Below, one piece after another: positions 5,075 through 10,931 of a stretch of DNA of 10,931 nucleotides (the first letter of the stretch is position 1; every line of letters starts with the position of its first letter). The notes beneath the pieces are model-generated. The model had not been told where the DNA came from and searched no databases. It saw nothing but the letters and a program-made list of their open reading frames with translations. The DNA is from Clostridiales bacterium (GTDB taxonomy: Bacteria; Bacillota; Clostridia; Christensenellales; CAG-314): assembly GCA_003537755.1 (NCBI GenBank), contig DPQS01000028.1, positions 1 to 10,931 of the forward strand. The letters are read 5' to 3'. A program made the position numbers and the translations under genes.

Positions 5075-7984
5075 ATGAATAAAAAGACCAGACTTGTCCT
5101 GGTGGCGGTCCTGCTTGTCGCACTTGTCGCAACACTGCTTGCGGCATGCACTCTCGACGACAGCACCACAACCACTGACGCGGACAAATTGTACACCGCC
5201 TACTCCGCAGTGGTATCGGCAAAAGGCTACAAGCCCGTTTCCAAGACGGAATTTGAGGAAATTCTGACGGCTGCAACCAAAGACGGCGGAACAATCACAA
5301 GCGTAAACGCCACCCTCGAAACGGCAAACGGCACGGAAAAATGGATACTGACATTCGTGCTTGGCGACGGCACCACCAAGACTGCCGAACACGCCGCAAA
5401 CAAAGCCGACAGCCCCGATCCGGATCCCAATCCTACGCCGGATCCCGACCCCACACCGGACCCCACCGGAAACGACGGTTCTTCCGTTGAAAAGGCTTAC
5501 AGCGTTTCCGAAGCGGTTGCCGTTGTAAAGCAACTGGCAAGCGGCGCACACAGCGACACGAAACTGTACGTGCGCGGTTACATAACAAGCGAGCCGCAGT
5601 ATTTCAGCAACCACAAAAGTTACAACTTCTACATGGGCGACGTTGCAAGCGACAGCAGCAACTCTTTCATGGCGTACAGCGCGCAAATAAGCAGCGGCAG
5701 CATCAAACAAGGTGACGAAATCGTAATCTACGGATATCTTATTCACTTTGTGAAAGACGGCTCGCCCGTGTACGAAATCGGCTACGCAAGCGGACTGGAC
5801 AACCCGCAAATCGTGCTTGTAAACAACGGCGCCACGCCTACGCCAACACCAGGCGGCGACCCCGAAAACGACGGTAAAACAGCCGACACCGCTTACACCG
5901 TGGCAGACGCCCTGATTGTCGGCAACAAACTTGCCAACAACGCTTACTCATCGGGACAAGTTTACCTGAAAGGCACAATCATCTGGGAGGTCGGTTCGAC
6001 GGTAGAAGACGGAGAAACCTACACTTACATGTACATTGCCGACACCATACCTTCCGACAGTGACGACCAATTCGCCGCATACGTATACGTTGACTATTAC
6101 GATATGTCCGACTTTACCGAGTTGGCAATCGGCGACGAAGTAGTATTGTACGGCTATCTGATGCACATTGATGACGCTACCTACGGAAACTATATTTCGA
6201 TGACTTCCTATGCCGTCAACGAAGATGCAGGTGAATATATCGACCCCGTACTTATTTCCGTCAACGGCAACAGCAAACCCGCACCGGAACCCGACCCGAG
6301 CGAACACAACTTCCCCAACTACTTCACCTATGGCAAATGTCAGGACGAGGGTTGCCACGTAATCGGTCGCAAGGCTGCGGACAGCACCTTCAAAAACAAC
6401 TTCAAGTACACACTTACGGAAACGGACTACAACAAATACGTAGGCTACTACAACTGGATGGTTGCCAACGTAAACAACGCAAGCACCGACGCCGACGAGT
6501 TTTACAATAATATGAATTATTTCGGCAACGGACTTAATCACGTTTACGAACAAAACGACATCGCAAGCGTGCTGTACAACGTAAGCGGCGACAGTACGGA
6601 CTACGATACGTCCACCACCTGGTACTACGACCTGCTTAACAAATACGTTGACATCATCGTTAAGGCAAACAGCAGTACAAACACCGCAATCAAAAACAGT
6701 CTTAGCAAAAAAGTTGACCCCGACGACATACAGTACGCCCTGGGTGAAGGCACAGGCAACGCTTCCAAAATCCAGGAAGAAATAGACAACATTTTGTCGC
6801 AGTACAACAATGAAATAACGTCGGAAAGCCCCAACACGACGACAATTGCCGGTCTGTACGAACAACTTGTAAACAAAAACAACCAACTTGCAGTACTGTA
6901 CGGCTACGACAACTACATGACCTACGCCTACAAAAACGTGTACAACCGCAATTACACGCCTACACAGACCAAGGCAATGAGCGCGTTTGTGAAGCAATAC
7001 ATCGTGCCGCTGTACACATCGATAAACGCCAAGTTTGAAACCGCCTACAATGCGCTTGACGGCAACGACGCGACGGACGCAGACATCAACCTGTACAAAG
7101 GACTGATATTTGACAGCCTGTTTACCAAGACAACAAGCAAGTACTTTGACGAAGTCAAGGACGCAATCGACTTGATTTCAAACTACTTCAAATATCTTGA
7201 CAACTCAAACGACGTGATGTTCTACGACGCCGTAGAAGATTTGTTTAAGACAGGTAACTACTTTGTAGGACAAGTCGAAGGCGCATTTACCTACTACATG
7301 CCGCAGGTTGGCAACACCATTTTGTACTTTGACAACACCGACTACGGCGAAGGTTACTACCACTGCTACAGCAATTCGTTTACCTTTGTTCACGAATTCG
7401 GTCACTATTACGAAAACGTGCACAACCTGACCAAGAGTGGCGAACGTCCGCTGTCCTACGACTTCTGCGAAACGCAAAGCCAGGGTAACGAAATGATGTT
7501 CCTGGCATGGCTGGGCAGCAACACGACGGCAAGCAAAGGATACAACGCAGTCAAGTACTCGCAACTTGCAAACATGCTGCAAACCGTGCTCAACGCTACA
7601 GCCATTGACGAGTTTGAACAAGCCGTGTATACGGGAAGTTACGAAGGCTACACCACGCTTAACAAAAACAACTACCAGGATTTGTACGACACAATCTGCA
7701 CCAAGTACGGCATCAACGACAAAGAAAACGGCAACACCTACTGGATGGGCGTATGCTTCGACAACGCCGCTTACTACATCAGTTACGCAATGAGCGCACT
7801 GCCCTCGATTGAAATCTACGCCAAGGCAGTTGACAAAGACGGCGGACTGGACGTGGCGCGCACGGCTTACCTGACGTTGTTTACAAATGCAAGCACGGAC
7901 TACAACACCGTACTTGCCGCAGCAGGACTGCACAATGCCTTCGAAGAAGCACTGTACACCGAATTGACAAACGCAATCAAGTAA
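5075..7984 (+). CDS. Surface lipoprotein with two OB-like repeats and an M3-type zinc peptidase domain
   Basis: A 969-residue secreted lipoprotein. The signal peptide (1-24) ends in the lipobox LAAC, so Cys25 would carry lipid on the outer face of the membrane. A small domain (about 30-105) is followed by a Pro/Asp linker (DPDPNPTPDPDPTPDP). Next are two tandem homologous repeats of about 115-130 residues, near 138-250 and 270-398. Each starts AY(S/T)V(S/A)(E/D)A and has Y(V/L)(R/K)G followed by GDE(I/V)V(I/L)YGYL, a pattern resembling OB-fold domains of secreted proteins. A short motif C422-x4-C427 precedes the catalytic part. Residues about 430-969 resemble M3 oligoendopeptidases: HEFGH at 773-777 supplies His773, Glu774 and His777, Glu799 in CETQSQGNE is the likely third zinc ligand, and a later AAYYISYA segment fits the substrate-side tyrosines. 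AAGGAG lies 6 nt before the ATG. The substrate is unknown. Confidence 0.85.
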   Translation: MNKKTRLVLVAVLLVALVATLLAACTLDDSTTTTDADKLYTAYSAVVSAKGYKPVSKTEFEEILTAATKDGGTITSVNATLETANGTEKWILTFVLGDGTTKTAEHAANKADSPDPDPNPTPDPDPTPDPTGNDGSSVEKAYSVSEAVAVVKQLASGAHSDTKLYVRGYITSEPQYFSNHKSYNFYMGDVASDSSNSFMAYSAQISSGSIKQGDEIVIYGYLIHFVKDGSPVYEIGYASGLDNPQIVLVNNGATPTPTPGGDPENDGKTADTAYTVADALIVGNKLANNAYSSGQVYLKGTIIWEVGSTVEDGETYTYMYIADTIPSDSDDQFAAYVYVDYYDMSDFTELAIGDEVVLYGYLMHIDDATYGNYISMTSYAVNEDAGEYIDPVLISVNGNSKPAPEPDPSEHNFPNYFTYGKCQDEGCHVIGRKAADSTFKNNFKYTLTETDYNKYVGYYNWMVANVNNASTDADEFYNNMNYFGNGLNHVYEQNDIASVLYNVSGDSTDYDTSTTWYYDLLNKYVDIIVKANSSTNTAIKNSLSKKVDPDDIQYALGEGTGNASKIQEEIDNILSQYNNEITSESPNTTTIAGLYEQLVNKNNQLAVLYGYDNYMTYAYKNVYNRNYTPTQTKAMSAFVKQYIVPLYTSINAKFETAYNALDGNDATDADINLYKGLIFDSLFTKTTSKYFDEVKDAIDLISNYFKYLDNSNDVMFYDAVEDLFKTGNYFVGQVEGAFTYYMPQVGNTILYFDNTDYGEGYYHCYSNSFTFVHEFGHYYENVHNLTKSGERPLSYDFCETQSQGNEMMFLAWLGSNTTASKGYNAVKYSQLANMLQTVLNATAIDEFEQAVYTGSYEGYTTLNKNNYQDLYDTICTKYGINDKENGNTYWMGVCFDNAAYYISYAMSALPSIEIYAKAVDKDGGLDVARTAYLTLFTNASTDYNTVLAAAGLHNAFEEALYTELTNAIK

Positions 7985-8089
7985 TACGTTTAATGCCACA
8001 GCCGACGTACAAAAACACGTCGCACAAAAGTGTAAAACAGCCGCTTTTGTCATCAAAAACTTAATACGTATTGCATTTTTGCATACTAG

Positions 8090-8130
8090 CGCGAGCCGTC
8101 GGACAACCGTCCCACGGCTCGCGTTTTGCT
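8090..8130 (+). terminator. Rho-independent terminator of the lipoprotein gene
   Basis: Ten-base arms CGCGAGCCGT (8090-8099) and ACGGCTCGCG (8114-8123) are perfectly complementary. They are followed by TTTTGCT, a modest T-run. The hairpin is 106 nt past the stop codon. Confidence 0.75.
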
Positions 8131-8170
8131 ATGTTTTATACTTCACTCTATTTCCAAACAACTCAAAATC

Positions 8171-8210
8171 ACAAAAAAAATACCACCCTGCGGCAAAGCC
8201 GAAGAGTGGT
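8171..8210 (-). terminator. Rho-independent terminator of the ruvX-DUF1292 unit
   Basis: On the minus strand ACCACTCT pairs with AGGGTGGT (one G-T pair), and an inner CGGC-TTT-GCCG stem sits beyond one mismatch. The hairpin runs straight into ATTTTTTTTG. It is a strong intrinsic terminator. Its inner stem is also the left arm of repeat copy B. Confidence 0.85.
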
Positions 8211-8318
8211 ACAGATTGTCGTAGCCGGTAAGTGAGTGCGACAGGAGCGTACTAACCGTACGTGACTTAGCACGAACGAGCACGCAACGGCAAGATGTGC
8301 CGCTATTCGGCTTTGCCG
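8191..8318 (+). repeat. Structured repeat element, copy B
   Basis: Nineteen-base terminal arms cggcaaagccgaagagtgg (8191-8209) and the complement of cggcaaagccgaatagcgg (8300-8318) match at 17 of 19 positions. Between them, in the same order as copy A, are GTAAGTGAGTG (8228-8238), a hairpin CGTAC-TAACC-GTACG (8248-8262) overlapping TAACCGTACGTG (8253-8264), CGAACG (8273-8278), and a hairpin CGGCA-AGATG-TGCCG (8288-8302). Paired bases differ between copies while pairing is kept. The right arm covers the last codons of DUF1292. Confidence 0.5.
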
Positions 8319-8746
8319 TCGTCAAGGGGGCAACCCTCGCACGACTCCTCTTCACACCCCTCGCAGGCATCCTCGTCCCCGAGTTCCGCTTGCTTCTGCA
8401 CTTCTTCCAGAAGTTTGTTGTACAGTACTTCGTACAAATCGTCGTCAACGGGATACAGACGGTCATATGCTTCGTCGCCGTCTTCTTCGCTTTCAAGTTC
8501 GAAGATTTCGATTACCATGGCGTCGTCTTCGTCGTTTTCGTCGTCGCCTTGCAGGTAAACGTAGGTCTTACCTTCGTGTTCGAGTGTGGTTACAAAGTGG
8601 AAAGCGACATCGTTGCCGTTTTCGTCCTGCAACATAACGATATCGTCTTCGCAACCGCAGTCGCAACCTTCGTCGTGATCATGGCAACCGCAATCGCAGT
8701 CACAATCGTGTTCGTGTCCATGAATGTTTTTGATTTCTTCAGACAT
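8303..8746 (-). CDS. DUF1292 (YrzB-like) protein with His/Cys-rich termini
   Basis: A 147-residue acidic protein whose middle (about 34-110: IVMLQDENGNDVAFHFV, then KTYVYLQ and residues 82-107) matches the DUF1292/YrzB family, which has no settled function. Family members are usually shorter (about 80-110). The extra length here is at both ends. The N-terminus carries five His (9, 11, 13, 22, 24) and seven Cys (15, 17, 19, 21, 28, 30, 32), and the C-terminus has two CxxC pairs (128/131 and 136/139). These look like metal-binding clusters. GGAGGT lies 8 nt upstream of the ATG. The gene follows ruvX by 17 nt, an order conserved in Bacillota (yrrK-yrzB in B. subtilis), which supports the assignment. 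A strong terminator follows. Confidence 0.85.
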   Translation of the reverse strand: MSEEIKNIHGHEHDCDCDCGCHDHDEGCDCGCEDDIVMLQDENGNDVAFHFVTTLEHEGKTYVYLQGDDENDEDDAMVIEIFELESEEDGDEAYDRLYPVDDDLYEVLYNKLLEEVQKQAELGDEDACEGCEEESCEGCPLDDGKAE

Positions 8747-8763
8747 GTTTGTTACCTCCGTAA

Positions 8764-9180
8764 TTATCTTTTACTGTCCAAAAAGTTTTGCAAAATAATG
8801 GTCGCGGCAACCTTGTCGATTACCTTTTTGCGATTTTCGCGCCGCACATTGCCCTGAATGAGCACACGCTCCGCCGACAACGTGGTAAAACGTTCGTCCA
8901 TGTACTTGACCGGGATGTCCGTATGCGACTGCAATGCGTCGACAAACTCACGCGTTTTGCGCGTTTGTTCATTTTCCTGACCGTCGAGCCCAAGCGGAAG
9001 TCCGCTGACAAACAGACTTACCTCGTGCGCCTTGGCAAGGTCAACAATGTACTGCACGTCGCGGTTCAAGTCGCCTTTGCGCGTGTAAGTTTCCAGCGGA
9101 TTTGCAATGATACCCATAAGATCGGAAACCGCCACACCGATACGGACGTCTCCGACGTCCAACGCCATTATTCTACCCAT
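8764..9180 (-). CDS. ruvX: RuvX/YqgF-family Holliday-junction resolvase-like nuclease
   Basis: A 138-residue protein, exactly the usual family length, with an RNase H-like fold. In bacteria YqgF/RuvX is tied to resolution of branched DNA and to 5' maturation of pre-16S rRNA. The first catalytic Asp is Asp8 in ALDVGDVRIGVAVSD. GLPLG follows, then DERFTT with its conserved Asp and Glu, and the C-terminal KVIDKVAATIILQNFLDS carries the last acidic residue. I chose the ATG at 9180 because MGRIMALDVG aligns with family N-termini; the longer frame upstream (to 9330) runs through the preceding terminator and part of the small gene. No Shine-Dalgarno precedes this ATG. An extended -10 box ends 6 nt before it, which would make the mRNA leaderless. 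DUF1292 follows 17 nt downstream. Confidence 0.93.
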   Translation of the reverse strand: MGRIMALDVGDVRIGVAVSDLMGIIANPLETYTRKGDLNRDVQYIVDLAKAHEVSLFVSGLPLGLDGQENEQTRKTREFVDALQSHTDIPVKYMDERFTTLSAERVLIQGNVRRENRKKVIDKVAATIILQNFLDSKR

Positions 9181-9186
9181 GCAACA

Positions 9187-9195
9187 ATTGTACCA
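9187..9195 (-). promoter_or_regulatory. Extended -10 promoter of ruvX, possibly giving a leaderless mRNA
   Basis: On the minus strand TGG-TACAAT (9195-9187) matches an extended -10 element. No good -35 is present at 17 nt. Counting the last T as -7 puts +1 at 9180, the A of the ruvX ATG. A terminator upstream at 9279-9326 means ruvX needs its own promoter. Confidence 0.45.
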
Positions 9196-9278
9196 CACTT
9201 TTTTGCGGAATAACAGTGTTTTGCAACATTTTGCCGAAAGGAATTTATGATTTTTTACTTTCAATGTAGCGTTGCAAC

Positions 9279-9326
9279 AAAAAAACGGCAAAACAAAAGG
9301 TCCGCGCATGCAGACCCTTTGTTTTG
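9279..9326 (-). terminator. Rho-independent terminator of the small membrane-protein gene
   Basis: On the minus strand CAAAACAAAGGGTC (9326-9313) pairs with GACCTTTTGTTTTG (9302-9289), 14 bp with one G-T pair and a 10-nt loop. A run of seven T follows after CCG. It begins immediately after the TGA stop codon. Confidence 0.88.
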
Positions 9327-9449
9327 TCACTTGGACATGTCGTTCAGTTTGCGTTTGCCTTTGCCAAGCATTTGCTTAACCTGCGGCACTTCGGACAATG
9401 CCATGCCGGCAATAACGCCCAATGCCACACCGATAACCAACTTTTTCAT
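9327..9449 (-). CDS. Small 40-residue protein with one N-terminal membrane segment (YtxH-like)
   Basis: The frame begins MKKLVIGVALGVIAGMALSE and ends in a basic tail GKGKRKLNDMSK. Residues 3-19 form one hydrophobic, glycine-containing helix preceded by two lysines, so it is probably a membrane-anchored small protein with a charged tail. The general layout recalls YtxH-type small proteins, but it is too short for a firm family call. Support for a real gene is strong: AGGAGG lies 6 nt before the ATG at 9449, and a perfect intrinsic terminator starts right after the stop. It sits between the nifSU terminator and ruvX as a single-gene unit. Function unknown. Confidence 0.8.
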   Translation of the reverse strand: MKKLVIGVALGVIAGMALSEVPQVKQMLGKGKRKLNDMSK

Positions 9450-9504
9450 AATTTCCTCCTGCGGTACGTTTGTAGTATGCGCACTGCCGAAAAGATTATG
9501 CACG

Positions 9505-9542
9505 ATAAAAAATCAACCGCCGTATCGGTAAATACAGCGGTC
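9505..9542 (-). terminator. Rho-independent terminator of the nifS-nifU operon
   Basis: On the minus strand GACCGCTGTAT (9542-9532) pairs with ATACGGCGGTT (9525-9515), 11 bp with two G-T pairs and a 6-nt loop. GATTTTTTATC follows. It lies 7 nt past the nifU stop codon. Confidence 0.85.
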
Positions 9543-9549
9543 AAAAATA

Positions 9550-9957
9550 TTAAACGTATTCCACTTCGTCGGTCTTTTTGATTTCTTTGCCGGCTTTCTT
9601 GTCGCGGTAGTTTTCGATTGCCTTTTTGATGGCTTCTTCCGCAAGCACGCTGCAGTGAATCTTTTGCGGAGGCAAACCCTCAAGGTATTCCACCACTTTG
9701 GCATTGGTAACTTTAAGCGCGTCCTCTACCTTCATACCGATAATCATCTGCGTAGCGGTACTGCTGGTTGCAATTGCCGCGGCGCAACCAAACGTCTGAA
9801 ACTTGGCGTCAACAATCACGTCGTCGACAATGCGCAACGTAATACGCATAATGTCGCCACAAGTAGCGTTACCTACGGTGCCTTCGCCGTCGGGATTTTC
9901 GATTTCACCGACGTTTTGCGGATGTGCGAATGCGTCCAGAACTTTTTGATTATACAT
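9550..9957 (-). CDS. nifU: NifU/IscU-like iron-sulfur cluster scaffold protein
   Basis: A 135-residue scaffold on which Fe-S clusters are assembled before transfer to target proteins. The three ligand cysteines are present: Cys33 in ATCGD with Asp35, Cys58 in FGCAAAIATSS, and Cys102 preceded by His101 in HCSVLAEEA. This matches the C/D/C/H/C set of IscU. The length corresponds to the IscU-like N-terminal domain alone, without the ferredoxin and C-terminal domains of full NifU; the Lys-rich tail (KKAGKEIKKTDE) is typical of clostridial forms. I chose the ATG at 9957 over the in-frame one at 9972 because GGAGGAAG, which lies inside the end of nifS, is 5 nt upstream. It overlaps the nifS stop by 8 nt, indicating coupled translation. 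A terminator follows. Confidence 0.95.
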   Translation of the reverse strand: MYNQKVLDAFAHPQNVGEIENPDGEGTVGNATCGDIMRITLRIVDDVIVDAKFQTFGCAAAIATSSTATQMIIGMKVEDALKVTNAKVVEYLEGLPPQKIHCSVLAEEAIKKAIENYRDKKAGKEIKKTDEVEYV

Positions 9958-10931
9958 TGTAACTTCCTCCACCGATTTTGTCGTTGTACAAGGGCGACAT
10001 CGTGCGCAACCTTGCGATAGTTTCCTTAAGTTTGTCTACGGTGTAGTCGGCTTCTTCAATTGTGTTGTCCTTGCCGAAACTAAACCTTATGCTGCCGTGC
10101 GACACTTCGACAGGTACGCCCATCGCAAGCAAAACGTGCGACGGGTCAAGGCTGCCGCTGCTGCACGCCGAACCGCTGCTGACGGCAATTCCGTTGAAGT
10201 CCATCAGCATCAGAATGCCTTCGCCCTCTACGTACTTGAAACTGAAGTTTGCCACCGACGGCACGCGATGTTCAAAGTCGCCGTTAAACTTGATGTCGGT
10301 AATTTCATTCATTACGCGTTCCACAAAGTGGTCGCGCACTTCGGCTATGTGCTTGTTGTTTTCGTCCATTTGCTCGACAGCCATCGACAGTGCCTTTGCC
10401 ATGCCTACAACCGCGGGCGTGTTTGTCGTGCCGCCGCGCTGAGCGCGCTCCTGTCCGCCGCCGGAAACAAGTTTTTCCAGTTTCACGCCGTTGCGGATGT
10501 ACAGTGCGCCGATGCCCTTAGGTCCGTAAAACTTGTGACCGCTCATGCTTATCATGTCTGCGCCAAGTTCCTTCACGTCGATGTGAATGTAGGGCATTGC
10601 CTGCACGCAGTCGGTGTGGAACAATGCGCCGTGAGCATGCGCTATTTTGCAAAGTTCGCGCACGGGCTGGATTGTGCCAACCTCGTTGTTGACGTACATG
10701 ACAGACACAATGCTTGTCTTGTCGTCGATTACCTTTTCCAGTTCCGCAGGGTCAACTATGCCGTTGGGTCCGACCGGCAACTTTGTCACGGTAAAGCCTT
10801 CCTTTACCAGCCAGTCTGCCGCCGTAAGTATTGCGTGGTGCTCGATTGCCGAAATGATTACGTGCGTGCCTTTGCCGTGCTCGCGTGCGGCGAGAGCAGC
10901 GCCTTTAAGAGCCCAGTTGTCGGCTTCGGTA
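9950..10931 (-). CDS. nifS: Cysteine desulfurase NifS/IscS, 5' end outside the window
   Basis: A PLP-dependent enzyme that removes sulfur from cysteine and passes it as persulfide to the NifU scaffold. About 326 residues are visible; roughly the first 70 are beyond the right edge, since the frame is open to the boundary and begins inside TEADNWALKG, a family motif preceded by a Gly/Ser-rich segment. Visible motifs in order are SAIEHHAIL (PLP-stacking His), HTDCVQAMPYI, SGHKFYGPKGIGALYIR (Schiff-base Lys), GGGQERAQRGGTTNTP, and SSGSACSSGSLDPSHVLLAMG with the active-site Cys on its loop. A GTG at 10789 is an internal valine codon, not a start. The 3' end contains the ribosome site of nifU. The pair forms a standard Fe-S assembly operon. 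Confidence 0.95.
   Translation of the reverse strand, partial: TEADNWALKGAALAAREHGKGTHVIISAIEHHAILTAADWLVKEGFTVTKLPVGPNGIVDPAELEKVIDDKTSIVSVMYVNNEVGTIQPVRELCKIAHAHGALFHTDCVQAMPYIHIDVKELGADMISMSGHKFYGPKGIGALYIRNGVKLEKLVSGGGQERAQRGGTTNTPAVVGMAKALSMAVEQMDENNKHIAEVRDHFVERVMNEITDIKFNGDFEHRVPSVANFSFKYVEGEGILMLMDFNGIAVSSGSACSSGSLDPSHVLLAMGVPVEVSHGSIRFSFGKDNTIEEADYTVDKLKETIARLRTMSPLYNDKIGGGSYNV

Larger units (their letters stand above)
7985..8302. other. Convergent intergenic region
   Basis: The region between the plus-strand lipoprotein gene and the minus-strand DUF1292 gene holds no gene. It contains a hairpin CGACGT...ACGTCG (8003-8022) without a T-run, a strong terminator for each strand, and most of structured repeat copy B. 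The open frames across it are short and have no ribosome site. Confidence 0.75.

Noticed and set aside
4873..5196. Minus-strand frame of 107 residues at the start of the lipoprotein gene.
   Set aside because: It overlaps the lipoprotein promoter, leader and signal peptide, has no ribosome site and a low-complexity product.
5948..6997. Minus-strand frame of 349 residues.
   Set aside because: It lies opposite the lipoprotein gene, whose signal peptide, repeats and HEFGH site fix the real frame; there is no start signal.
8191..8318. Insertion sequence or classic MITE with target-site duplication.
   Set aside because: No flanking direct repeat was visible around either copy, and no transposase is in the window, so only a structured repeat is claimed.
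9181..9330. N-terminal extension of RuvX to 9330.
   Set aside because: The extra residues are encoded by the small gene's terminator and promoter region and have no counterpart in the family.

Overview
The window looks like part of a Bacillota (Firmicutes) genome, probably an uncultured anaerobic Clostridia-type bacterium. The grounds are near-consensus Shine-Dalgarno sites, sigma-70-type promoters, Rho-independent terminators, a nifS-nifU iron-sulfur pair, a PadR regulator, and the ruvX-DUF1292 gene order known from Bacillota. This placement is inference; there is no rRNA or other strong taxonomic marker here. All protein genes but one are on the minus strand.

Layout, low to high coordinate. 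(1) 1-323: non-coding and rich in inverted repeats, downstream of prmA. (2) 324-1568: a two-gene minus-strand unit, padR then prmA, with a strong promoter at 1683-1711 overlapped by a palindrome. (3) 1796-2581: a tyrosine/lipid phosphatase of the HCxxGKDRTG type. (4) 2694-4418: an ABC exporter half-transporter with its own promoter, also overlapped by a palindrome of the same total length as the one at padR. (5) 4419-5074: a 656-nt divergent intergenic region holding two promoters and several hairpins. (6) 5075-7984: the only plus-strand gene, a 969-residue lipoprotein with two OB-like repeats and an M3-type zinc peptidase domain. (7) 7985-8302: convergent terminators plus a second copy of the structured repeat first seen at 37-117. 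(8) 8303-9180: ruvX and a His/Cys-rich DUF1292 protein. (9) 9327-9449: a 40-residue membrane-anchored small protein. (10) 9550-10931: nifU and the 3' part of nifS, overlapping by 8 nt.

Most genes are housekeeping: L11 methylation, Fe-S assembly, and RuvX-type nuclease. The accessory interest lies in three places. The first is a probable PadR/ABC exporter regulatory pair, suggested by matching promoter palindromes. The second is the surface lipoprotein that exports a peptidase fold normally found in the cytoplasm. The third is a structured repeat family with two diverged copies (37-117 and 8191-8318), which share conserved motifs in the same order and a similar fold. I see no CRISPR array, transposase, tRNA, rRNA or phage gene.
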